Origin: Bryobacteraceae bacterium
GTDB lineage: Bacteria > Acidobacteriota > Terriglobia > Bryobacterales > Bryobacteraceae
Length of the DNA stretch: 6,725 nt
Assembly: GCA_030036985.1 (NCBI GenBank)
Contig: JASHSD010000481.1
Location: forward strand, 1 to 6,725
Reading direction: 5' to 3'
Shown here: one piece after another, positions 1 through 6,042 of the stretch
Position numbering within the stretch: the first letter of the stretch is position 1
How the letters are laid out: every line of letters begins with the position of its first letter
The notes under the pieces: generated by a model
Database searches by the model: none
What the model was told of the DNA's origin: nothing
The model's input: only the letters and a program-made list of their open reading frames with translations
Position numbers and translations under genes: made by a program

Positions 1-749
1 CGGGAATGCTGACCGGGGCGGCGATCGTGTTCTTCACTTATATCGGCTTCGATTCGGTCTCGACCGCGGCGGAGGAGTGCAGCGATCCGCAGCGGGATCT
101 GCCCAGGGGCATCATCGCGACGCTGATCATCTGCGCCGCGCTCTACGTCGCGGTGGCGCTGGTTCTGACCGGGATCGCGAACTGGAAGACGCTGAACAGC
201 GCCGCGCCGGTGGCGGATGCTTTGAAGGCGCTCGGCATGAACCGGATTCGGGGATGGGTCAACGTGGGCGCGCTGGTGGGGATGATTTCGTCGCTGATGG
301 TGTTTCAGTTCGGGCAGGCGCGGATCTGGTTCGCTATGTCGCGCGACGGGCTGCTGCCGAAGGCGTTTGCGAAGGTGCACCGAAAATATCGCACGCCGCA
401 CGTGAGCACGTGGGTTGCGGGGCTGGTGGTCGGGATTCCGGCGGGGATTTGGGACATCGGCACGTTCGCGGATCTGTCGAATATCGGCACGCTCTTCGCG
501 TTCATCGTGGTCTCGGCGGGCGTGCTGGTGCTGCGCAGGACCCATCCGGAGCGCAAGCGCGGATTTCGCGTGCCGTGGTGCCCCCTGCTGCCGATCCTCT
601 CGATCGTTTTCTGTCTGGTGCTGATGATGGCCCTGCCGCTCGAAACATGGCTGCGATTTTTTGTTTGGCTCGTGATCGGGCTGGCGATTTATTTCCTGTT
701 CGGACGCCGGCACAGCGTGCTGGAAAGCGCTCCGGCGGCCGGCGTATAG
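1..749 (+). CDS. APC-family amino acid permease, C-terminal part (5' end outside window)
   Basis: This is the C-terminal half or so of a membrane amino acid transporter of the APC superfamily, closest in appearance to the cationic amino acid transporter (CAT/YhdG-like) branch. It would import amino acids across the inner membrane. The reading frame is open to the left edge, so the in-frame ATG at position 6 is internal and not the true start. Visible family motifs are YIGFDSVSTAAEE followed by DPQRDLPRGI near the beginning, then QARIWFAMSRDGLLP, a following KYRTP, and NIGTLFAFIVVS. About five to six hydrophobic helices can be seen, the last two (around PLLPILSIVFCLVLMMALP and WLRFFVWLVIGLAIYFLF) ending in a short RRHS tail, as in CAT-type permeases. 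The gene ends in TAG about 90 nt before the repressor gene. The substrate cannot be fixed from this part. Confidence 0.9.
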   Translation, partial: GMLTGAAIVFFTYIGFDSVSTAAEECSDPQRDLPRGIIATLIICAALYVAVALVLTGIANWKTLNSAAPVADALKALGMNRIRGWVNVGALVGMISSLMVFQFGQARIWFAMSRDGLLPKAFAKVHRKYRTPHVSTWVAGLVVGIPAGIWDIGTFADLSNIGTLFAFIVVSAGVLVLRRTHPERKRGFRVPWCPLLPILSIVFCLVLMMALPLETWLRFFVWLVIGLAIYFLFGRRHSVLESAPAAGV

Positions 750-784
750 CCTCTCTCTTCAAATAAATTCGGAAAACATTTCAC

Positions 785-813
785 TTGACGAATCTACTAT
801 GTAATAGTAAATT
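785..813 (+). promoter_or_regulatory. Predicted sigma-70-type promoter of the blaI-M56 operon
   Basis: TTGACG at 785-790 matches five of six bases of a -35 box. TAAATT at 808-813 is an acceptable -10 (four of six) with a spacer of 17 nt. The site lies 24 nt before the repressor start codon in a locally AT-rich stretch that contrasts with the GC-rich surroundings. The inverted repeat at 795-809 fills the spacer and touches the -10, so a bound repressor would block polymerase. This is an inference from sequence only. Confidence 0.6.
795..809. promoter_or_regulatory. Predicted BlaI-type operator (perfect inverted repeat)
   Basis: TACTAT-GTA-ATAGTA is a perfect 6-bp inverted repeat around a 3-nt centre. 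It sits between the -35 and -10 elements, directly upstream of a BlaI/MecI-family gene. BlaI/MecI repressors are known to bind short dyads over their own promoters as dimers and to autoregulate, so this is the natural candidate operator. An additional ATAGTA half-site lies at 824-829, just before the start codon. Confidence 0.65.
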
Positions 814-836
814 CGGGTTAAGGATAGTAGATCGCT

Positions 837-1205
837 ATGGCCCAGCCGAAACTCACGAAGCTTGAACTGCAAATCCTGGAAGCCCTGTGGGCGCACGGGA
901 AAGCTTCCATTCGCGAGATTCAGGAGGCGTTTCCGGAGCCTCGCCCCGCCTACACTACGATCCAGACAACGGTTTACCGGCTCGAAGGAAAGAAGGCTGT
1001 GCGCCGCCTGCGGAAGATCGGCAACGCGCATATTTTTGAGCCGATCGTGGCGCGGGATGTGGCGAGGAGCAGGCTGCTGGATGAGATTCTCGGTTTCTTC
1101 GGCGGGCGCGCGCAACCGATGATGGCGCAGTTGGCCGAGGCGGGGAAGCTGAGTCTCGACGATGTGCGCGAACTGGAGAAGATCGTCCGAGGGCTGAAGA
1201 AATGA
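837..1205 (+). CDS. blaI: BlaI/MecI-family winged-helix transcriptional repressor
   Basis: This 122-residue protein has the usual length and layout of the penicillinase repressor family (PF03965). Residues about 6-72 form the winged-helix DNA-binding domain: LTKLELQILEALW opens it, AYTTIQTTVYRLEGK (39-52) is the recognition-helix region, and the basic segment KAVRRLRKIGNAHIFEP is the wing. The C-terminal part (about 73-120, ending DDVRELEKIVRGLKK) is the dimerisation helix region. An AAGGA at 820-824, 12 nt upstream, is the only Shine-Dalgarno candidate. The gene overlaps the downstream M56 peptidase by ATGA, the standard arrangement for a BlaI/BlaR1 pair, so it probably represses its own operon and other genes with the same operator. 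In Staphylococcus MecI/BlaI the sensor-induced cut is at an Asn-Phe bond. By alignment on the following LS, the equivalent here seems to be Gln98-Leu99, so the staphylococcal cut site is not conserved. The symbol is given by family; no link to beta-lactams is implied. Confidence 0.93.
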   Translation: MAQPKLTKLELQILEALWAHGKASIREIQEAFPEPRPAYTTIQTTVYRLEGKKAVRRLRKIGNAHIFEPIVARDVARSRLLDEILGFFGGRAQPMMAQLAEAGKLSLDDVRELEKIVRGLKK

Positions 1206-2815
1206 TCGGGGAACTGATCAACCATCTCTGGCAATCGACGTTGTTCGCGATTGCGGCGGGGCTTCTGACTGTGGTCTTCCGCGGGAACAAGGCGCAGGTT
1301 CGTTATTGGTTGTGGTTCAGCGCATCGCTGAAATTCCTCGTGCCGTTCATGCTGCTGACGAATCTGGGCAGTCACTTCACGTGGGCGCCGCCAGCTCAGA
1401 AGGTCGTGACGGCCGCGGTATCGGACACGATGCTGCAGGTCAGCGAGCCGTTTACAGCGGCCGCTTCGTTTGCGCAGGCCAAACCAAACGCCACCGATTG
1501 GGTTTTGATCGTGATGCTCGGCGTGTGGGCGATTGGATTCGCGGCAATCGTGTGTATCCGGTTGCGGGATTGGTTTCGAATCCGGGCTGCCGTGCGCAAC
1601 AGCACTCCGATGGACGTTCGAACGACGGTCAGCGTTCGTTCTTCCGCAGGCTTGTTGGAGCCGGGCGTGGTCGGGTTATTCCGGCCCATTCTGCTGCTGC
1701 CCGCGGGCATCGTGGAATGTCTGACGCCGAAACAACTGGAGGCCGTGCTTGCCCACGAACTGTGCCACGTGCGGCGGCGCGACAACTTAACCTCGGCGAT
1801 CCACATGATCGTGGAGGCGGTTTTCTGGTTTCATCCCCTGGTCTGGTGGATCGGCGCGCGGCTGGTGGAGGAACGCGAGCGCGCCTGCGATGAAGCGGTG
1901 CTGAGCCTGGGCAGTGCGCCGCAGGACTACGCGGAAGGGATTCTCAGCGTCTGCAAGAGCTATCTTGAGTCGCCCTTGCGTTGTGTGTCCGGGGTCACCG
2001 GGGCAGACCTGAAGAAGCGGGTACAGGCGATTCTCACCGGAGACGTTCCGAGAGGTGTGAACGCTGCAAAGAAGGCAGGTCTGGCGATCGCGGGGACGGC
2101 GGCTCTCGCAGCGCCTTTCCTGGTCGGGGTGATGAATGCGCCGGCGATTCGCGCTCAGGCCCAATCCGCGGGTTCAATGACGCCGAAGTTTGAAGTGGCA
2201 TCCATTAAGCCATGTAAGCGGTCGGACACTCCGTCCATCGGCGGTGGAGGAGCAAGAAGCGGCGGCCGGGGCGGCAACGGCGTTTCTTCCCCCGGGCGGA
2301 TGACTCTGCCTTGCCTGCCCGTGCGGGCCATGATCCAGTTCGCATATATCGATTTTGCGAATGGGCAGTTCAACCGCGGGACTGACTTGCGGCTTGAGGG
2401 GGGTCCGTCCTGGATCGACGACGAGCGCTACAAGGTCGAGGCGAAAGCAGAGACCGATGCCGGCCAGGAAGTGATGAGAGGGCCAATGACGCAGGCCCTT
2501 CTTGAGGACCGGTTCAAGCTGAAGATCCACCGCGAGACGAGGGAGGTCCCGCTTTATGCGCTGACCGTTGCCAAAGGCGGTCTGAAGCTGCAACCTGCGG
2601 AAGAAGGCGGCTGCACTCCCAGAGACCCCACGAAGCTGCAATCGCCGCCGGCTGAGCCGGGCCAGAAGCACTGGTGCGGAGAGGTGCGGTTATGGGTAGC
2701 GCCGTTTCAACGCACGATCGACACGACCGCGACGAGTATGACTGAGTTTTCCCGATACCTCAGCAGCTCGGGCCGGGCGGTCGTCGACGAGACCGGGATT
2801 GCCGGGAAGTTTTGA
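1202..2815 (+). CDS. BlaR1-type M56 membrane metallopeptidase fused to a TIGR03435 domain (frame broken near C-terminus)
   Basis: This 537-residue protein is a predicted membrane sensor-protease. The N-terminus has BlaR1-like membrane helices (about 10-27, 35-53 and 99-119). A cytoplasmic zinc protease domain follows, with the M56 motif HELCH at 185-189, then RRRDN, FWFHPLVWW and the downstream acidic zinc-ligand region EERERACDEAV (223-233). A fourth helix lies at about 292-311 (AGLAIAGTAALAAPFLVGV). The exported part, from FEVASIKPC at 330 onward, is a TIGR03435 domain in place of the penicillin-binding domain of BlaR1. Its hallmarks are the QALLEDRFKLKIHRETREVPLYALTVAKGG stretch (431-460, quoted in pieces: LLEDRFKLKIHRE, VPLYALTVAKGG) and VVDETGIAGKF at the end. 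A Gly/Arg/Ser-rich linker lies at 346-366, and four cysteines (338, 371, 471, 492) could pair outside the cell. It overlaps the repressor gene by ATGA. The family normally continues about 55 residues past GKF; these are present in another frame at 2814-2978, so the product is either truncated or made by frameshifting. Confidence 0.88.
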   Translation: MIGELINHLWQSTLFAIAAGLLTVVFRGNKAQVRYWLWFSASLKFLVPFMLLTNLGSHFTWAPPAQKVVTAAVSDTMLQVSEPFTAAASFAQAKPNATDWVLIVMLGVWAIGFAAIVCIRLRDWFRIRAAVRNSTPMDVRTTVSVRSSAGLLEPGVVGLFRPILLLPAGIVECLTPKQLEAVLAHELCHVRRRDNLTSAIHMIVEAVFWFHPLVWWIGARLVEERERACDEAVLSLGSAPQDYAEGILSVCKSYLESPLRCVSGVTGADLKKRVQAILTGDVPRGVNAAKKAGLAIAGTAALAAPFLVGVMNAPAIRAQAQSAGSMTPKFEVASIKPCKRSDTPSIGGGGARSGGRGGNGVSSPGRMTLPCLPVRAMIQFAYIDFANGQFNRGTDLRLEGGPSWIDDERYKVEAKAETDAGQEVMRGPMTQALLEDRFKLKIHRETREVPLYALTVAKGGLKLQPAEEGGCTPRDPTKLQSPPAEPGQKHWCGEVRLWVAPFQRTIDTTATSMTEFSRYLSSSGRAVVDETGIAGKF

Positions 2816-2978
2816 TATCCATCTCGAATTCGCGCGCGAGGATCGCGAGCCTCCGGCCGAGCCAACCGCTCCGTCGATCTTTACGGCGCTGCAGGGACTG
2901 GGATTGAAACTCGAGCCGATCAAAGGACCGCGCGAATTTCTCGTTATCGATTCCATACAGAGACCTACCGAAAATTAG
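2814..2978 (+). pseudogene. Out-of-frame C-terminal remnant of the TIGR03435 domain
   Basis: After the stop at 2813-2815 the expected family continuation is found in another frame. It reads DIHLEF..., then SIFTALQGLGLKLE, then FLVIDSIQRPTEN and TAG, 54 residues in all. This is the canonical TIGR03435 C-terminus (DIxLEF, SxFTALQxxLGLKLE, LVID...RPTEN), so it belongs to the preceding peptidase gene. Removing one T from the TTTT run at 2810-2813 would restore one continuous frame of 591 codons. Apart from this one base the segment has no further stops and is well conserved, so the lesion is recent, a sequencing error, or a recoding site. Confidence 0.85.
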
Positions 2979-2981
2979 GAG
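2977..2981 (+). promoter_or_regulatory. Shine-Dalgarno of the second M56 copy
   Basis: AGGAG lies 6 nt before the ATG at 2988 and overlaps the TAG that ends the preceding TIGR03435 remnant. It marks 2988 as the original start of the tandem M56 copy and shows that this copy was once translated as the third gene of the operon. Confidence 0.6.
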
Positions 2982-2987
2982 CGTTAC

Positions 2988-3670
2988 ATGATCGGCGAAC
3001 TGATCAACCCATCTCTGGCAATCGACCTTGTTCGCGATTGCGGTGGGGCTTTTGACGGTGGTCTTTCCGTGGCAATTAAGGCGCAGGTCCGTTATTTGTT
3101 GTGGTTCAGCGCATTCGCTGAAATACCTCGCGCCGTTCATGCTGCTGACGAATCTGGGCGGTCGTCTGGCGTGGACGCCGCCGGCTCAGAAGATCGTGAC
3201 GGCTGCGGTATCGGACACGATGCTGCAGGTCAGCGAACTGTTTGCGGCCACTTTGTTTGCGCGGGCCAAGCCAAACGCCACCGATTGGGTTTCGATCTTT
3301 ATGCTCGGCGTGTGGGCGATTGTGTTCGCGGCAATCATGTGTATCCGGTTGCCGGATTGGTTTCGAATCCGGGCTGCTGTGCGGAACAGCGTCCCGATGG
3401 ACGTACAAAACGGCAATCAAGGTTCGCTATTCCGCAGGCTGGAGCCGGGCGTGGTCGGGTTATTCCGGCCCATTCTGCTGCTGCCCGCGGACATCGTCCG
3501 ATGCTGACGCCAGAGCAAATGGAGGCCGTTGTGCTTATGTGCCAAAGCGTGACAACTTAACCGGGCGATCCGCATGATCGTGGGAAGGCGGCTTTCTGGT
3601 TTCATCCGCTGGTGTGGTGAATCGGCGCACGGCTGGCGGAGCAACGCATGCGTGCAGCGAATATGCTGCC
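2988..3670 (+). pseudogene. Decayed tandem duplicate of the M56 (BlaR1-type) peptidase
   Basis: The DNA from the ATG matches the start of the intact peptidase gene at 1202 nearly base for base over long stretches: MIGELIN, AIAVGLLTVVF, LAPFMLLTNLGG, TAAVSDTMLQVSE, KPNATDWV, LGVWAIVFAAIMCIRL, LEPGVVGLFRPILLLPADIV. I estimate 80-90% identity by eye. It cannot make a working protein. An extra C in the CCC at 3008-3010, two extra bases near 3070-3080 and an extra T near 3113 shift the frame. A one-base loss near 3500 gives a TGA at 3505-3507. A deletion around 3535-3550 removes the sequence coding HELCHV, so the zinc site is gone. Two extra bases occur near 3587-3591, and the second Trp codon of the VWW motif has become TGA at 3618-3620. 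Homology fades at about 3670, before any TIGR03435 sequence. The end given is approximate. Confidence 0.9.
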
Positions 3671-3803
3671 CCACGTGGACGACGAGGAGCTGAGCTCTAC
3701 GTTATTGCTCCCCGACCGGAGCACTACGCCCCCGCCCGCTTCCTCCGAAAATTGTGCGGCATGACCACTGTCGCTTGGCCGTGCCGCGCAACCCGTTCAG
3801 CGC

Positions 3804-4133
3804 CTATTGATTCTGCACACCCAGCTTGTTGCGGGTCTGCTGATCGAGCCTGCCATTCACCGTCAGATTCTGGCTCTGCTGATACTTCCGGATCGCGGCG
3901 TGCGTCACAGGACCGTCTTGGCCGTCAGTCTTTCCGGTGTAGAAACCACCGTCCTTCAGCTTCTGCTGGGCATCTCGCACCGTCGCCCGCGAATGGCTGT
4001 TCGTTTGAGCATTTTGAACCTGAACAGCATTCGCCTGCGACGTGTCGGTTTGTGCAGGGAACGCCAAGCCAGCCATCCCGAACGCCAGCGCCATCGCCAT
4101 TGCTGCCGATTTCGATTGCGCAAGGATTTTCAT
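3804..4133 (-). CDS. Secreted peptidoglycan-binding-domain protein
   Basis: This small exported protein has 109 residues from the chosen start. Residues 1-27 look like a signal peptide: MKILAQSKSA, a hydrophobic core AMAMALAFGMAGLA, and a likely cut after FPA. A polar linker rich in Q, N, S and T (28-48) follows. Residues about 50-105 form one peptidoglycan-binding domain (PF01471 type), recognisable by VRDAQQKLKDGGFYTGKTDG, GPVTHAAIRKYQQSQNL and NGRLDQQTRNKLG. Such domains bind cell-wall glycan; there is no catalytic domain, so the role beyond binding is unknown. The ORF is open further upstream (GTG at 4217, ATG at 4208), but those starts would put 25-28 residues in front of the signal peptide, so ATG 4133 is preferred. 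The nearest Shine-Dalgarno-like string is only GGGG about 10 nt upstream. The gene is divergent from the secreted protein at 4254. Confidence 0.85.
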   Translation of the reverse strand: MKILAQSKSAAMAMALAFGMAGLAFPAQTDTSQANAVQVQNAQTNSHSRATVRDAQQKLKDGGFYTGKTDGQDGPVTHAAIRKYQQSQNLTVNGRLDQQTRNKLGVQNQ

Positions 4134-4253
4134 GGTAGTTGACCCCAGCGTGAAAACCTGCAAACGCGATACCAGGCGCCTTACGTCTCCAAAGACCGCG
4201 CTTTCCATGAGCGGCACGCCGGTTGCACGAAGATCCGGCGAAAGAAGATTTTC

Positions 4254-4820
4254 ATGCGAACGGCTATGCTCCTTGCCGCCTTCGCCGCTGCTGGCTTTTT
4301 CCTATTGGCGCCTGCCGGCCGCGCGGGCGAATGGAATCAGAAACTGACGATTACGTTCAGTACTCCGGTGCAGATTCCCGGCCAGGTATTACCGGCGGGA
4401 TCCTACATTTTCGAGCGGGGCGTCGGAAACACGAGCATCGACGAAGAACTGGTGCGGGTATACAACAAGAACCATACTCACCTGTACGGGATCTTCCTGA
4501 CTATTCCGGATCGGCGCCTGGCGCGTTCCAACAAACCGGTTCTGGAATTCGAGAACGTGCCGCCGGGATCGCCGGCAGCCATCTACGCGTGGTTCTATCC
4601 GGGAGACAAGACCGGCCACGAGTTCGTTTATCCCAAGTCGCAGGCCTTTCGCCTGGCGCAGGCGAACAACCGTCCTGTGGCGTCCATGCCGGATGAACTG
4701 GCGGGCGCTACTTCGGGAGCCAACATGAATGCGCTGAAGCAGGCGCGTGTAAGGGCCGAAACGCCGAGCGGGAAAGAAGTGGAGACGGTCACGGTCTTCG
4801 GATCGTCGCCGTCGCACTGA
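4254..4820 (+). CDS. Conserved secreted protein of an acidobacterial type, function unknown
   Basis: This 188-residue protein begins with a signal peptide (MRTAMLLAAFAAAGFFLLAP, likely cut after AGRA at 24) and is then predicted to be extracytoplasmic and beta-rich. The body has features I recognise from a family common in acidobacterial genomes: EWNQKLTITFSTPVQIPG (26-43), LPAGSYIF (46-53), VRVYNKNHTHLYGIFLTIP (67-85), LEFENVPPGSPAAIYAWFYPG (97-117) and GHEFVYPK (121-128). The 60-residue tail is low in hydrophobics and probably flexible. A purine-rich AAAGAAG at 4241-4247 precedes the ATG by 6 nt and supports this start. No enzyme motif is visible and I give no function. It ends 10 nt before the stop of the convergent acyltransferase gene. 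Confidence 0.8.
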   Translation: MRTAMLLAAFAAAGFFLLAPAGRAGEWNQKLTITFSTPVQIPGQVLPAGSYIFERGVGNTSIDEELVRVYNKNHTHLYGIFLTIPDRRLARSNKPVLEFENVPPGSPAAIYAWFYPGDKTGHEFVYPKSQAFRLAQANNRPVASMPDELAGATSGANMNALKQARVRAETPSGKEVETVTVFGSSPSH

Positions 4821-4830
4821 TTTCGGCGCG

Positions 4831-6042
4831 CTAAGCCGCGGCGCGCAGCGCAACGGGTTCGGCCGATTCCATCCGAGCCGCCGCCCACGCGCGAATCCGC
4901 CGATTCGCCCGCGTTTCCACGAATTCAAACGCCACGATCGAAACCACAATCACCGCCGCGATGAAAAGGAACCCGATCCACGCCGGCGGGGTCGAACCCC
5001 AGCGGTAAGTCGTATAGCGCGAATACCACCAGAGCAGCGGGATGTGCAGGATGTACATCGAATAACTGGCCTGCCCGAGATAATCGACGACCTTGCCGGC
5101 CAGGAGCCGGGCGAGCCACCCGCCGCCGCACGCTAGTCCGATCAGCAACGCGACATTCAAGGGGCGAAGCACGGTGTTGAGATCGGCCAACGTGCCGTCG
5201 AGGACGCGCGGATAGACGATGAACGCGCCCCCGGCAAGCAACGCCGGCAAATAAAAGAGGGCTCCAAGCCATCCTGGCGCAGCCCCGGCGCGCACAATCG
5301 CGCGATAGACGCCCGCGGCCGCAATTCCGGCCACGAAATCCGAGAGGTGATGGATCGGCTTCCATTGAGCCGGAAGGCCCGCATGTGCGAGCAGTACGGG
5401 AACCACGAACGATACGGCCAGAACGGCCGACGTCCGCGCCAATCCGCCGCGGCACAGCCATACCAAAAGCAACGGGAAGCAGAGATAGAAGAAGAACTCG
5501 CAGGAAAGCGACCAGGCTGGAGTGTTCCACCCGATGCCCATCGATCCGGTCCACCCCTGCAGCACGAACGCGTAGTCCGCGAGGACGGAAACCTTGCGCC
5601 CCAAACTACCCGGCTTCACCAGGAACTGCAACATGAACCACGAGACGATGACGAGGCTCAGCAGATAAGCCGGCACGGTGCGGGCGACGCGCGCAATGGC
5701 GAAGCGCATCAGATTCCGGCGATGCCAGCGAGTCGAGACGTAGCTCTGCGCAAGGACAAACCCCGAGAGCAGGAAAAACGTCTGCACCGCCAGATAACCG
5801 CCGTGGAGAAGGCTCTGTATGCCGACGGGCAGCGTCGCCGCCCACCCGGCCAGCAGCATGTTGCGCCCGGTCAAATGATGCAGGATCACCCACAGCGCCA
5901 GCGCGAATCGCAAGCCGGTCAGAGCGGGAAGGTATCGGGCGGCGGGCGCGCGCGTCGCCTGAGCCGGATAGGAGTCAGCGGTTATGTTATTTATCTTACA
6001 TTCCGCGATCTTGCGGATCGCCGCCGGCTGAAATCGGCACAA
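4831..6042 (-). CDS. Acyltransferase-3 family membrane protein
   Basis: This is a polytopic inner-membrane acyltransferase of the PF01757 type, which transfers acyl groups (often acetyl) to surface sugars, lipids or other envelope molecules. From TTG 6042 it has 403 residues with about ten hydrophobic helices. The domain starts with RYLPALTGLRF at 36-46, followed by the conserved first-helix histidines (55-56, LHHLTG). GGYLAVQTFFLLSGFVLAQSY (81-101, the SGF signature) comes next, then the Arg-rich loop RRNLMRFAIARVART, WSLSCEFFFYLCFP with its conserved Glu (about 182), and SYSMYILHIPLLWW (326-339) near the end. The start is uncertain. There is no in-frame ATG or GTG before the domain, only TTG at 6042 and TTG at 6117, neither with a good Shine-Dalgarno, and both inside the zinc-finger gene. 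A start near 5996, coupled to the upstream stop, would require a rare codon such as ATA. The substrate is unknown. Confidence 0.88.
   Translation of the reverse strand: MCRFQPAAIRKIAECKINNITADSYPAQATRAPAARYLPALTGLRFALALWVILHHLTGRNMLLAGWAATLPVGIQSLLHGGYLAVQTFFLLSGFVLAQSYVSTRWHRRNLMRFAIARVARTVPAYLLSLVIVSWFMLQFLVKPGSLGRKVSVLADYAFVLQGWTGSMGIGWNTPAWSLSCEFFFYLCFPLLLVWLCRGGLARTSAVLAVSFVVPVLLAHAGLPAQWKPIHHLSDFVAGIAAAGVYRAIVRAGAAPGWLGALFYLPALLAGGAFIVYPRVLDGTLADLNTVLRPLNVALLIGLACGGGWLARLLAGKVVDYLGQASYSMYILHIPLLWWYSRYTTYRWGSTPPAWIGFLFIAAVIVVSIVAFEFVETRANRRIRAWAAARMESAEPVALRAAA

Noticed and set aside
1572..1583. GGTTTCGAATCC resembles a tRNA T-arm, and the same string recurs near 3359-3370
   Set aside because: It lies inside the M56 coding sequence and its duplicate. 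No acceptor stem, anticodon arm or D-arm can be formed around it, so it is codon sequence for WFRIR.
3671..3803. Stretch between the M56 remnant and the peptidoglycan-binding gene, checked for leftover TIGR03435 sequence or an insertion element
   Set aside because: No TIGR03435 hallmark and no inverted repeats or transposase fragments are visible. A faint similarity to the parental gene after CDEAV is too weak to call.
3614..4138. Long plus-strand open frame of 174 codons across the end of the M56 remnant and the peptidoglycan-binding gene
   Set aside because: Its product has no recognisable domain and is rich in Arg, Ser, Pro and His. It runs antisense to a gene with a clear signal peptide and PF01471-type domain, and is a GC-rich shadow frame.
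4823..4847. GCGCGC ... GCGCGC inverted repeat at the convergent gene ends, possible terminator
   Set aside because: The string is simple GC alternation inside or next to coding sequence, with no following T run on either strand, so a factor-independent terminator is not supported.
4389..4949. Minus-strand open frame of 186 codons opposite the secreted protein gene
   Set aside because: It is Arg-rich with no domain pattern, is antisense to a well-supported secreted protein, and overlaps the end of the acyltransferase gene. It is a shadow frame.
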